The position numbers and the translations under genes are program-made. Positions 17,840 through 26,509 of a DNA stretch of 64,000 nucleotides are shown piece after piece (within the stretch, counting starts at the first letter, position 1; every line of letters begins with the position of its first letter). The notes below the pieces were generated by a model, which ran no database searches, was not told where the DNA came from, and saw only the letters and a program-made list of their open reading frames with translations. The stretch lies in assembly GCA_029780075.1 (NCBI GenBank), contig JAKOZI010000085.1, positions 1 to 64,000 on the forward strand, written 5' to 3'. Source of the stretch: Pseudomonadota bacterium (lineage in GTDB: Bacteria; Pseudomonadota; Gammaproteobacteria; Burkholderiales; Rhodocyclaceae).

Positions 17840-20467
17840 GTGGCGATTCGGGAGTTGCGCCCGCGCAGCCCTGTACCGCAACCCTCTGATGGCCGCCCCA
17901 TGTTCGACAACTTGCGAAAGTATGCCGCCGCCTACGCTGTGGCGATCGGTGGAGTTCTCCTGACCTGCCTGTCGTCATGGAACGTACGGCAGGAACTGCA
18001 GACCAGCCACTTCAAGGAGTTCCAGTGGGCAGCCGGTGACCGCATCCAGTCTGTGCGAGCGGTGGTCGACCAGGGCCTGGACGCACTGCTGGAAATTCGG
18101 GGCCTGTTCTACGCGGCGCAGGGAGTCGACGAAAGGGAGTTCCTGGTTTTTACCGATTCGATTCTCAAACGCCGCCCGTATATCGACAGTCTTTTCTGGG
18201 CGCCGCTGCTGACCTCGCCGCGGCAAGCCCTGCCTGGATCGGCACCCGGCAGCATGGCGCGGGCGGCGCCGGTTGCAGGCCAGGCGGAGGCTGCCGGCAC
18301 GTTGCGGGTGCCAGTACTGCTTTCCGCATCGCGTTCGGGAACCGGTCTTGCGCGGGGTGTCGATCTGAACGCGATGCCCGAACTGGCCGCGCTGTTCCAT
18401 AAGGCAAGAGCGAGCGGCAACGTCGCGGTCAGCGGACGCATGGAAATGGCACGACCGGGAAGGGAATCGGCGTTTGTCATCTATGCGGCACTGCCCGTCT
18501 ATGCGCCGGGCGCCACGGGCACTGCCGGAACAACGAAATACCGGGAACCGCTGGGATTCGTGATTGGTGTGTACGACATCGAAGAACTGGTGCATGTGGC
18601 CATCAGCCTGCTTGAGCCGCGCGGCGTCGAAGTACTGGTGCGTGACGATTCGGCGGCCGGTGATGCGCAGTTCCTCCACTTCTACGCCAGCCGCCTGGAG
18701 CCACGCGCTGCGGCAACGGCTAGCGGTCTGATGCCGGAGGGCGACGAGGATCAGCCGCGGATGGTGGTCAGGATTCCCGTCGGCGATCGTAGCTGGACGG
18801 TGACCTGCGTGGCAACCCATACCTTTCGCAGTGCCGAAGTCTTTACCAAGGCCCACTGGTCGGTGCTTCTGGGAGGTATCCTGTTCACGGCGCTGCTCAC
18901 CTTCTACCTGGTGCGCAGTCGCCGCGAGCTGGAAAATCGGATCCAGTTGACGCAGACCATCTACGAGCGCGAAGAGCTGTTTCGCCAGTTGGCGGAAACG
19001 GTCGACGTCGTTTTCTGGGCGACCAACGCTGCTGCGACGCGGCTCGAGTACATCGGCCCGGCGTTTCGCCAGATCGCCGGGCGCGAGGCCAGGCTCGATG
19101 GCGCCGCGCCTTCCCTGATGCTCGACGTCTTCGAAGCCGACGACCGACGCAACCTGATTGCGGCCATCGGCCAGTTGCAGACTGAAGGTGTACGTTTTAC
19201 CGTCGTGCTGCCGGTGGCACGTGCCAGCCAGGGGGTGCGCTGGCTGCGCGTCTGCGGTTTCCCGGTGCGCGAGCCGGGTTGCGAGCTGAGCCGCATCGTT
19301 GGTTTTCTTGAGGACATTACCGATCACAAGCTGGCCGAAGATGCGCTACGCGACTCCGAAGCCAAGTTGCGTACCCTGTTCAACCATTCGCCAGACCTGA
19401 TCTTTACCGTCGATGGCGAGGCCAATATCCTGCTCACCAACCGACCCTTGCCGTATCCTGTCGGCGGCGCCGGCGAAAAGCGATCGGAGCTGATTCTCCC
19501 GCCTGATGTGCGCGGTGGTTACCTGCATAAGCTGCGTCAGGTTTTCGAGAGTGGACGCATCGAGCATTTTCAGTACCGGTCGAGCGACGCCACCTGGTGG
19601 GAAATCCGGATGGTGCCGATCAGTTCGGCGAAGGCGGTAATGGCCGCGATGGTGGTGATTACCGACATCACCGAGAACCGCAAGCTGCAATGGCAGGCCA
19701 TCCGCAGCGCGCGTCTGGCCTCGCTCGGGGTGCTGTCGGCCGGCATCGCGCACGAGATCAACAACCCGAATCACGCCATTCTGGCGAATGCCTCGCTGTT
19801 GACGCGGATCTGGCAGGATGCCTTGCCGATACTCAACGAGTACGAGCACGAGCAGGGCAGCTTCGTGCTTGCCGGCCTGGGCTTCGAGCGGGCACGGCAA
19901 ACCATCGCACGCGGTATGAGCGACATTGGCGAGAACGCCAAACGTATTCAGAAGATCGTCGATAACCTCAAGCACCTGGGCAAGCAGGATCGTGGGCACA
20001 TGGACGAACTGGCCGACGTCGGGAAAATCCTCAATGCCGTGGTGACACTGCTCGATACCCGCATTCACAAACACACCGACGCCTTTTCGCTGGAGTTGCC
20101 GGCGGCGCTGCCGCTGGTCAAGGGCAACGTGCAGCAACTGGAGCAGGTATTCATCAACGTCATCGTCAATGCCCTGGAGTCGTTGCCGGACCGCAGCCGG
20201 TCGGTCAAGGTTTCGGCAAGGGCGGAGACCGCCAGCGGCCGGATCGTCGTGCAGGTCGAGGATCAGGGAAAAGGGATCGCCGAGGACGTCATGGCGCAGA
20301 TCGGCGAACCCTTCTTCACCACCAAGGCGGAAAGCGGTGGCACCGGACTGGGCCTGTCGATTTCGTCGTCGATCGTCGAGAGGCACGGTGGAATATTGCG
20401 CTTCGAGTCGAACAACAATCCCGGCACCACGGTGAGCATAGACCTGCCGGTGAGCACGGAGGAGTGA
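17840..20467 (+). CDS. CHASE-domain sensor histidine kinase
   Basis: An 875-residue kinase. The GTG at 17840 has GGGGAA about 8 bases upstream; an ATG at 17900 (residue 21) is an alternative. A transmembrane helix (about 30-50) and a second (about 335-358) bracket a periplasmic CHASE-type sensor (DQGLDALLEIRGLFYA, ILKRRPYIDSLFWAP). Two PAS modules follow at about 370-500 and 505-615. The transmitter has the H-box GIAHEINNPNHAI (His near 638), N-box NVIVNALESL, G1 EDQGKGIA, F GEPFFTTK and G2 GTGLGLSIS. It ends directly before an NtrC-type regulator gene (TGA then ATG, no gap), so the two form one two-component system. The CHASE ligand is unknown. Confidence 0.92.
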   Translation: MAIRELRPRSPVPQPSDGRPMFDNLRKYAAAYAVAIGGVLLTCLSSWNVRQELQTSHFKEFQWAAGDRIQSVRAVVDQGLDALLEIRGLFYAAQGVDEREFLVFTDSILKRRPYIDSLFWAPLLTSPRQALPGSAPGSMARAAPVAGQAEAAGTLRVPVLLSASRSGTGLARGVDLNAMPELAALFHKARASGNVAVSGRMEMARPGRESAFVIYAALPVYAPGATGTAGTTKYREPLGFVIGVYDIEELVHVAISLLEPRGVEVLVRDDSAAGDAQFLHFYASRLEPRAAATASGLMPEGDEDQPRMVVRIPVGDRSWTVTCVATHTFRSAEVFTKAHWSVLLGGILFTALLTFYLVRSRRELENRIQLTQTIYEREELFRQLAETVDVVFWATNAAATRLEYIGPAFRQIAGREARLDGAAPSLMLDVFEADDRRNLIAAIGQLQTEGVRFTVVLPVARASQGVRWLRVCGFPVREPGCELSRIVGFLEDITDHKLAEDALRDSEAKLRTLFNHSPDLIFTVDGEANILLTNRPLPYPVGGAGEKRSELILPPDVRGGYLHKLRQVFESGRIEHFQYRSSDATWWEIRMVPISSAKAVMAAMVVITDITENRKLQWQAIRSARLASLGVLSAGIAHEINNPNHAILANASLLTRIWQDALPILNEYEHEQGSFVLAGLGFERARQTIARGMSDIGENAKRIQKIVDNLKHLGKQDRGHMDELADVGKILNAVVTLLDTRIHKHTDAFSLELPAALPLVKGNVQQLEQVFINVIVNALESLPDRSRSVKVSARAETASGRIVVQVEDQGKGIAEDVMAQIGEPFFTTKAESGGTGLGLSISSSIVERHGGILRFESNNNPGTTVSIDLPVSTEE

Positions 20468-21898
20468 ATGAAAGAGAAGTCGTTTGCCAGCCTTCCCGTT
20501 TTTCTTGTCGATGATGAGGAGTCGGTCCTGCATGCCACAGCCGCGGTACTGCACAGCGCCGGGGTGGCCAACATCCAGATGGTGGGCGATAGCCGCGACC
20601 TGTTGCCGGCACTCGAGCGGCAGCAGGCCAGCGCGGTGCTCCTGGATCTCTTCATGCCGCACATCACCGGCAACAAACTGCTGCCGGACATCGTCCATCT
20701 CTATCCGGAGGTACCGGTGATCGTCATGACGGCTGCCCAGGATGTCGAAACCGCCGTCCGCAGCATGAAGGAGGGGGCCTTCGATTATCTCGTCAAGCCG
20801 GTTGAAGAAAGCCGGCTGGTAGCCAGCGTTCGGCACGCGCTCGAGGTCCATTCGTTGCGGCGACAGATGGGCGTGCTGAAACATTATCTGCTCTCCGACT
20901 GCCTGCAGAACAACGAGGCCTTTGCCGGCATCGTCACCAACAGCCGCAAGATGCGGGCGCTGTTCCAGTACCTCGAAGCGGTGGCCGTCTCCGCCGAGCC
21001 GGTGCTGATCTCCGGCGAGACGGGCGCCGGCAAGGAAATGTTCGCGCACGCCCTGCACAAACTCAGCGGCCTGACCGGACAGTTCGTGCAGGTCAATGTC
21101 GCCGGGCTCGACGACACCCTTTTTTCGGACACCCTGTTCGGTCACAAGAAGGGGGCCTTCACCGGCGCCGATCAGTCGCGCGCTGGTTTGATTGCCCAGG
21201 CCGGCGGCGGCACCTTGTTCCTGGACGAAATCGGCGACCTGTCGATGGCCTCGCAGGTCAAACTGCTGCGCCTGCTCCAGGAACACATGTATTTTCCGCT
21301 GGGCTCCGATGTCGCCCGCCCCAGCGATGCGCGCGTGGTCTGCGCGACCAACTGCAATCTGGCGCAGATGATGCGGCAGAGTCAGTTTCGCTCCGACCTA
21401 TTCTTCCGTCTCTCGGTGCACCAGATCGAAGTGCCGCCGCTACGCCAGCACAAGGAGGATATCCCGCTGCTGCTGCAACACTTTCTCGACGAGGCCGCGG
21501 CGTCGATCGGCAAGCCGGCTCCCGAACCTTCGAACGAACTGATCACGCTGCTCTCGAACTATCATTTTCCCGGCAATGTTCGCGAGCTGCGGGCGATGGT
21601 GTTCAACGCCATGGCCCTGCATCGGGGAGGGGCGGTACTGGCCATGGACAGTTTCCGTCAGGCCATCCAGAAGCAGCAGAAGGCGACTGCGGATTACCCG
21701 GCGGCAGAGCCCTCCGACGGGCTGCCAGTGGTCATCCCGGGACGCTTTCCGACACTCGACGAAGTGGAAGAGGCGCTGGTCATGGAGGCCCTCAAGCGGG
21801 CAAAGGGCAATCAGGGCGTTGCCGCAACGCTGCTTGGACTGTCGCGTCCAGCACTCAACCGACGCCTGGCGCGTCGAGCCATGCATTCGGAGCCCTGA
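20468..21898 (+). CDS. NtrC-family sigma54-dependent response regulator
   Basis: A 476-residue regulator with the full three-domain layout. Receiver at 9-125 with acidic pocket VDDEE and phospho-acceptor Asp60 (LLDLFMPH), Thr near 88 and Lys in LVKPVEE. AAA+ domain at about 150-385: Walker A SGETGAGKE, the sigma54-contact loop GAFTGA, Walker B GGTLFLDEIGDL and the R-finger region RSDLFFRL. C-terminal Fis-type helix-turn-helix (GNQGVAATLLGLSRPALNRRL). It immediately follows its kinase. About 340 bp downstream lies a near-consensus sigma54 promoter in front of pit, the natural candidate target. Confidence 0.95.
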   Translation: MKEKSFASLPVFLVDDEESVLHATAAVLHSAGVANIQMVGDSRDLLPALERQQASAVLLDLFMPHITGNKLLPDIVHLYPEVPVIVMTAAQDVETAVRSMKEGAFDYLVKPVEESRLVASVRHALEVHSLRRQMGVLKHYLLSDCLQNNEAFAGIVTNSRKMRALFQYLEAVAVSAEPVLISGETGAGKEMFAHALHKLSGLTGQFVQVNVAGLDDTLFSDTLFGHKKGAFTGADQSRAGLIAQAGGGTLFLDEIGDLSMASQVKLLRLLQEHMYFPLGSDVARPSDARVVCATNCNLAQMMRQSQFRSDLFFRLSVHQIEVPPLRQHKEDIPLLLQHFLDEAAASIGKPAPEPSNELITLLSNYHFPGNVRELRAMVFNAMALHRGGAVLAMDSFRQAIQKQQKATADYPAAEPSDGLPVVIPGRFPTLDEVEEALVMEALKRAKGNQGVAATLLGLSRPALNRRLARRAMHSEP

Positions 21899-22128
21899 GC
21901 CGGGGAAGTTTCCAGAATTGGCGAGCACGACTTAATTTCAGACACCCGTCGTGGGCACAACTCGTCTGCTCCGACGCATACCTTTGCTGGGTCGGCCTTG
22001 CCGCGGTGGCAAGGTTGAGCAGCCAGCGTCGCACCGGGTGTTACGTTTCGACGCTTTGAATGAAATCCAGTGCATCTATGTAACTTATTGCCATAATTAA
22101 TAAAAAGATACATTTATAAAACATTGGT

Positions 22129-22156
22129 ATTTTGTGGTGTGCATTTTGTAACACCC
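22129..22156 (+). promoter_or_regulatory. Candidate enhancer (UAS) upstream of pit
   Basis: ATTTTGT is repeated at 22129-22135 and 22143-22149. GGTGT (22136-22140) and ACACC (22151-22155) form an inverted repeat with a 10-bp centre. The element TTTTGTAACACC (22144-22155) ends 80 bp before the -24 GG of the sigma54 promoter. A very similar element sits at the same distance upstream of the CYTH-CHAD promoter. Binding by the adjacent NtrC-type regulator is inferred. Confidence 0.55.
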
Positions 22157-22232
22157 CTTCAGAAGCCCGCGAGTACTTCAAAATCCGGATTTAACCTGTT
22201 GTATTTTCAACATTATAAAAAATTCCCTGGTT

Positions 22233-22250
22233 GCGGCACGAATATTGCTA
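22233..22250 (+). promoter_or_regulatory. Sigma54 (-24/-12) promoter for pit-DUF47
   Basis: CGGCACG, 4 bases, TTGCT matches the TGGCACG-N4-TTGCW consensus at 11 of 12 positions. The invariant GG (22235-22236) and GC (22247-22248) are 10 bp apart, as required. The preceding stretch is AT-rich. Transcription would start near 22260. Confidence 0.8.
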
Positions 22251-22259
22251 TCGAGATTT

Positions 22260-22595
22260 AGCTAAACGTCGCTGGACGCGTCGCTACTTGTTGTCGATGA
22301 CCGCCGTCTGCGTTTGGCGACAGCAAGAGTCAGTCTGATATCTGGGGGGATGTCATTTGGGAGCACAACACGAACTGGACGGTACTTTGCTGCCCGACGC
22401 CGCTTGGCGAACGGTGGCGCGTCGTCGTGCTCCCGGAATCTCTCGGTTGCTGCAAGTTACGGCAAGGAGGGTCAACAGTACGCGAATACGAATCCAGGCA
22501 TATGGCCAGTCGCAACCCGGCTGGCGCACTTCGCGGCATAGACATTCCTCAAACCACCGCGCTTCAATACACGACAACCACCACAGGGCCGCTGC
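22260..22595 (+). other. Long 5' leader of the pit-DUF47 transcript
   Basis: About 335 bases separate the predicted sigma54 start from the pit ATG. Three short frames are open but none has family features or a good ribosome site. I see no known riboswitch. The leader could hold a small RNA, a second promoter or only untranslated sequence. The rest of the 697-bp gap (21899-22128) shows no gene. Confidence 0.4.
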
Positions 22596-23636
22596 ATGAG
22601 CACACTACTGATATTGACGATAATAACTGTCGCCATCGTCCTTTTTTTCGACTACACCAACGGCTTTCATGATGCCGCGAACATCGTGGCGACGATTATC
22701 GCTTCGCGTGCGATGACCCCTGTGCAGGCAGTGATCATCGTCGGCACTTTCGAGTTTCTCGGCCCCTTGCTGGGCGGTACGGCGGTCGCCAACACCATCG
22801 GCAAGTTCGTCACCCTGGGAGACGTCCAGGCCGTCCTCTCGCTGGCCATCCTGATCAGCGGGCTGATGGGAGCCATTGTCTGGAATCTGGCTACCTGGTA
22901 TTTCGGTATCCCGTCTTCGTCGTCGCACGCGCTGGTGGGGGGGTTGATCGGCGCGGTGGTCGTTTCTGCCGGCGTGGACAATGTCGTCTGGGGTTTCTCG
23001 CAAATGATGCACGGCCAGTTGACCGGTATCATGAAGGTGTTGGCCAGTCTGGTTCTGTCCCCAATCATCGGTTTCTGGGCCGGTTTCCTGATGTTGCGCT
23101 TGCTGCACATCGCTTTGTTCACCGCCAAGCCGTCGGCCAATACCGGGCTACGCTATGCGCAGTTCGTCACCGCCGCCGGGCTGGCTTTTTCGCACGGCGC
23201 CAACGACGCCCAAAAGAGTATGGGCATGCTGACCCTTGCGCTGCTGCTGGGCGGCTTCATCCCGAGTTTTGAAGTTCCCTTCTGGGTCATGCTGGCGTGT
23301 GCCGCGGCGATTACCCTGGGGATTCTCTCCGGTGGATGGCGTATCGTTCGCACCCTCGGCTTCGCGATCTACCGCGTTCGCCCGATTCACGCCCTCAGTT
23401 CGCAACTGACCTCGGCGATCGTCATCATGACCGCGTCAGTGATCGGCGCGCCTGTGTCGACCACCCACGTCGTCGCGACCTCCATCATGGGCATCGGCTC
23501 TTCTGAGCGACCGAAAGCCGTTCGCTGGAAAAAGGCCAAGGACATTGCCATCACCTGGCTGATCACCATTCCCGGCTCGGCCCTGGTTGCCATTCAGACA
23601 TTCGCTCTCGTCAATCTCTTTATCGGAAAGGTCTAA
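22596..23636 (+). CDS. pit: PiT-family low-affinity inorganic phosphate transporter
   Basis: A 346-residue inner-membrane protein with about ten helices and the two PiT signature repeats: YTNGFHDAANIVATIIASR near the start with IPSSSSHALVGGLIG at about 107-121, and FSHGANDAQKSMGMLTL at about 200-216 with APVSTTHVVATSIMG at about 285-299. It symports metal-phosphate with protons and is reversible, which in polyphosphate-accumulating bacteria allows phosphate uptake and release. It is 2 bp upstream of the DUF47 gene, a normal partner. The predicted promoter is sigma54-dependent, unlike the usual constitutive or Pho control. Length fits the short bacterial PiT class. Confidence 0.95.
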   Translation: MSTLLILTIITVAIVLFFDYTNGFHDAANIVATIIASRAMTPVQAVIIVGTFEFLGPLLGGTAVANTIGKFVTLGDVQAVLSLAILISGLMGAIVWNLATWYFGIPSSSSHALVGGLIGAVVVSAGVDNVVWGFSQMMHGQLTGIMKVLASLVLSPIIGFWAGFLMLRLLHIALFTAKPSANTGLRYAQFVTAAGLAFSHGANDAQKSMGMLTLALLLGGFIPSFEVPFWVMLACAAAITLGILSGGWRIVRTLGFAIYRVRPIHALSSQLTSAIVIMTASVIGAPVSTTHVVATSIMGIGSSERPKAVRWKKAKDIAITWLITIPGSALVAIQTFALVNLFIGKV

Positions 23637-23638
23637 AC

Positions 23639-24292
23639 ATGTCCGCAAGCACCGCTTCACCCTCAATCACTCGCCGGATCCTGCATCGGGTTTTTCCGAA
23701 AGTACCCAACTTCTTCGCACTGCTGGCAGAACAAAGCGCTCAAGTAGGGGTTAGCGCCGGTCTGCTCGTGGAATACATGGGCTCCGGGAGCTCCGAGGTT
23801 GCCAAGAGGGTCATTGACGCCGAGCACGAGGGCGACCGCCTCAAGGTTCGCAATCTGACGCTGCTCAACGAAGCGTTCTCGACACCGATCGACCGCGAAG
23901 ACCTGCACCGCGCGATCATCAATCTCGACGAGATCATCAACAGTTGCAAGACGGTCGTTGCCGAAATGGACGCCAACGTGCTGGCCCTGAAAGCCGACAA
24001 ATATTGCCTGGAAATGGCGGTGTGCCTGAAAGACGGCGCTGAGGCGGTGGCCGCAGGTTATGGTCGCCTGGGGAGCGATCCGAAACTCGGACGTGCCGAC
24101 GCCGAGAAGTCCGACAAGGCGGTGCGCAACCTGACCAGAACCCATCGCCGCGCGCTCGCGGAGCTGTTCAACGATACCGATTTCCAGAACATCTTCCGTC
24201 GCAAGGAAATCTACGGCCAGCTCCTGCGTGCAGGCGATCGTCTGAACGTCTGCAACAGCACGCTGCTCGACATCGTCGTCAAACTCTGCTGA
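23639..24292 (+). CDS. DUF47 (PhoU-like) phosphate transport regulator
   Basis: A 217-residue all-helical protein of the DUF47/TIGR00153 family, distantly related to PhoU. Visible family features are the N-terminal helix FPKVPNFFALLAEQSAQV and the acidic helices VIDAEHEGDRLKVRNLTLLNEAF and DREDLHRAIINLDEIINSC, whose E/D-rich faces bind metal ions in relatives. Genes of this family are usually paired with pit and modulate its transport. Here it starts 2 bp after pit and ends before a strong terminator, so pit and DUF47 form a two-gene operon. Confidence 0.92.
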   Translation: MSASTASPSITRRILHRVFPKVPNFFALLAEQSAQVGVSAGLLVEYMGSGSSEVAKRVIDAEHEGDRLKVRNLTLLNEAFSTPIDREDLHRAIINLDEIINSCKTVVAEMDANVLALKADKYCLEMAVCLKDGAEAVAAGYGRLGSDPKLGRADAEKSDKAVRNLTRTHRRALAELFNDTDFQNIFRRKEIYGQLLRAGDRLNVCNSTLLDIVVKLC

Positions 24293-24357
24293 GCAGCGCG
24301 TAACCTTCTTCGCTGGCCGGCTTCTGCCTGGAGTCCGGCCGGCGGGGCATGCTGAAG

Positions 24358-24402
24358 GGCGCCTCACCCACTCCGTTGCGAGTGCGTGAGGCGCCTTTTT
24401 TT
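24358..24402 (+). terminator. Rho-independent terminator of pit-DUF47
   Basis: GGCGCCTCAC (24358-24367) and GTGAGGCGCC (24386-24395) form a perfect 10-bp stem with an 18-base loop, followed directly by seven T residues. It lies 65 bp after the DUF47 stop. Confidence 0.92.
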
Positions 24403-24681
24403 CGACCATCGCCGGCGCGCTTCGATCGGCCCCTCAACCATACGGCGAACACCGCGCAACCGGCTTGCGCCCCGCGCGTTATCCCTGCCCCCTTCCGTTA
24501 CCTGACGCCGGGTTCGATCTCGGCAAGCGTCTGGCAAGCGCTCTGGCACGCAACATCAGGATTGACTCTGGGAGGATCATTCCGCCCGGCAGGTGTAACG
24601 TTTTTGTCCCCCACCAAAAGCCTGGGTTGAGATTCAACAGACTGTTTTTTTTATACAAAATGAATTCCCGGCGGGCTCTAC

Positions 24682-24711
24682 GGTGTGCCGCACATCCGTT
24701 TTGTTGCACCC
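24682..24711 (+). promoter_or_regulatory. Candidate enhancer (UAS) upstream of CYTH-CHAD gene
   Basis: GGTGTGC (24682-24688) and TTTTGTTGCACCC (24699-24711) repeat the elements found upstream of pit (GGTGTGC and TTTTGTAACACCC). The end of the CACC core (24710) is 80 bp before the -24 GG, the same distance as at pit. The gap between the two elements is longer by about one helical turn. The remaining sequence 24403-24681 shows no gene. Confidence 0.5.
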
Positions 24712-24788
24712 GCTCCGAACTGGAAGAGGTTTTCACACCAGTGCCTGCAGCCTTGATTTTCCGGAGGAATTTTTATAGTCAAGAGGGA

Positions 24789-24805
24789 TGGCATGGCTTG
24801 TGCTT
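24789..24805 (+). promoter_or_regulatory. Sigma54-like promoter for CYTH-CHAD gene
   Basis: TGGCATG, 4 bases, GTGCT keeps the invariant GG (24790-24791) and GC (24802-24803) with 10 bp between them, and matches the sigma54 consensus at 10 of 12 positions. The start would be near 24815, about 95 bases before the ATG at 24910. Confidence 0.6.
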
Positions 24806-24909
24806 GAACTGGCAATATAAATGTCCCGTCGGCTGGGTTCGCTATTGATGGCTGTCCGGGGCAATTTGATGCTGATGTGGTGTCAGTTCATTTCTCAGGA
24901 GCTAGTCAG

Positions 24910-26388
24910 ATGGGTGTCGAAAACGAACTCAATCTCTCACTTACGCCCGGAGTGGCGAGCCGGCTGGTCAAGCACCCCCTGCTGACCGATGCCAAGCCAA
25001 TTCGCCAGCGGGTCATCAATACCTACTACGACACCCCGGACCAGCGCCTACGGCGGGAACGCGTCGTGGTTCGCTACCGCAAGAAGGGTTCGACCTGGCT
25101 GTCTTCGGTACGGCGGATGACGGTGTCGGAGGGCAGGCACACGGAACCCAGCGAGTGGGAAACGGTTGTTGCACCGGGTAAACTCGATTTCTCGCATGTC
25201 GCTGACGGAACGCTGCGGGAATGGCTGGAGTCACTGCGCGACGAGTTGCGGCCGGCGTTTACGACCAGTTTCACTCGCAATGCCTGGCTGCTCGAACCGC
25301 GCGACGGGGTGCGCATCGAAGTCGCACTGGATCGCGGCTGGATAGAAGCCGACGGGCGGCGGCAGCCGATCTGCGAGGTCGGACTCGAATTGCTGTCGGG
25401 CGGCGTGGCTGATCTGTTTTCCGCGGCGGGGGACCTGCAGACCGATTTGTCCCTGCACCCGGAAACCACCAGCAAGTTTCAGCGCGGCTACAGCGTTCTG
25501 GCAGATGAATCGTTGCAGCCGGTCAAGGCACTCCCCATCGCGACCACAGCCGAAATGACGGACATGGCCGGTTTTCGCGCTATTGCACTGGCCTGTCTCA
25601 AGCATCTGCAAAGCAATGAGCAAGGGCTTTGCGAGAGCGACAATCCTGAATTCGTGCACCAGGCACGCGTTGCGATCCGTCGGCTGCGATCCGCGATTCG
25701 TGTCTGGAAACCGCGCTTGCCAGCGGAATTTGTGGCCAGCTTCGATCCGCGCTGGCAGGCCCTGGCCAGGCAACTTGGCGAAACACGCAATTGGGATGTG
25801 TTTCTTGCAGAGACCCTGCCGGCGGTCGTCGTTGCCTTTCCAGAAGGTGTCGAAGTCGGTCGTCTGTCGCACTACGCCGTGCGGCGTTGTGCGATCAATC
25901 GTGCGGCGGCACGCAGTACCCTCAAGTCGGCAGACTATTCGCGCCTGCTGCTCGAATTCACTGCCGCCGTGCTGGCTCTGCCCGAAGTTGCAGCGCGTCC
26001 GCTCGGGACCTTTGCCCCGCGTCGTCTCGACAAACGTGCCAAGCAGGTCAGACAGTTGGCGGGCGAGGCTCTGGCCAGCGATGCGCCTGCCCGCCATCGC
26101 TTGCGCGTGGCCTATAAGCGTCTGCGCTACGCCCTTGAATTCTTCGCTCCACTCTTCCCTGCCGACCGGTTGCGTGCCTACCACGTGTCTGCCAGCAATC
26201 TGCAGGAAATGCTCGGTCGCCTCAACGATCTTGCCGTGGCCGGCGAGTTGATCAAAGAAGCGCTTCCAGGGGAACAAGGGGAAGTAATTCAATACTGGCT
26301 GGAAGGGCAGACGGAGCGGCTGTTGCCGGAACTTGGCGGCTTGCTGGAAGACTTCGGTCGTCAGGCAGTGCCCTGGAAGGCAGTCTGA
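24910..26388 (+). CDS. CYTH-CHAD domain protein (polyphosphate-related)
   Basis: A 492-residue protein; ATG 24910 is chosen for AGGAG 8 bases upstream. Residues 1-200 are a CYTH tunnel domain (VINTYYDTPDQRLRRERVVVRYRKKG, then SEWE and RVEVALDRG-like strands), the fold of triphosphate-processing enzymes; its ExExK start motif reads ENELN, so the usual Lys is Asn. Residues about 220-490 are a CHAD helical domain with FVHQARVAIRRLRSAIRVW and HRLRVAYKRLRYALEFF, the basic His/Arg faces known to bind polyphosphate. CHAD proteins localise to polyphosphate granules in other bacteria. The gene follows pit-DUF47 and has a similar promoter, which supports a role in polyphosphate metabolism. Catalytic activity is uncertain. 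Confidence 0.9.
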   Translation: MGVENELNLSLTPGVASRLVKHPLLTDAKPIRQRVINTYYDTPDQRLRRERVVVRYRKKGSTWLSSVRRMTVSEGRHTEPSEWETVVAPGKLDFSHVADGTLREWLESLRDELRPAFTTSFTRNAWLLEPRDGVRIEVALDRGWIEADGRRQPICEVGLELLSGGVADLFSAAGDLQTDLSLHPETTSKFQRGYSVLADESLQPVKALPIATTAEMTDMAGFRAIALACLKHLQSNEQGLCESDNPEFVHQARVAIRRLRSAIRVWKPRLPAEFVASFDPRWQALARQLGETRNWDVFLAETLPAVVVAFPEGVEVGRLSHYAVRRCAINRAAARSTLKSADYSRLLLEFTAAVLALPEVAARPLGTFAPRRLDKRAKQVRQLAGEALASDAPARHRLRVAYKRLRYALEFFAPLFPADRLRAYHVSASNLQEMLGRLNDLAVAGELIKEALPGEQGEVIQYWLEGQTERLLPELGGLLEDFGRQAVPWKAV

Positions 26389-26407
26389 TCGTCACTGCAG
26401 CACTGTT

Positions 26408-26428
26408 GTGGGAGCCTGCCGGCAGGCG
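26408..26428. repeat. REP-like palindrome
   Basis: GTGGGAG leads into the perfect 14-bp palindrome GCCTGCCGGCAGGC (26414-26427). The GTGGGAG head and GC-rich hairpin are typical of REP elements, which RAYT transposases act on. A broken RAYT gene lies about 750 bp away. Only this one clear copy was seen in the window. Confidence 0.45.
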
Positions 26429-26509
26429 TAACCCGGCCGAGCTCCGTGCTGTCGACCCAGCGTTCGACCATTTCATTGCCGCTCCAACCTCCCTCCCGGA
26501 AACCTGCCC

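Noticed and set aside
19346-21286. Long minus-strand open frame opposite the two-component genes
   Set aside because: It is covered by well-supported kinase and regulator domains on the plus strand.
24465-24848. Plus-strand frame of 127 codons between DUF47 and CYTH-CHAD
   Set aside because: It spans the UAS and sigma54-like promoter, has no ribosome site and no recognisable features.
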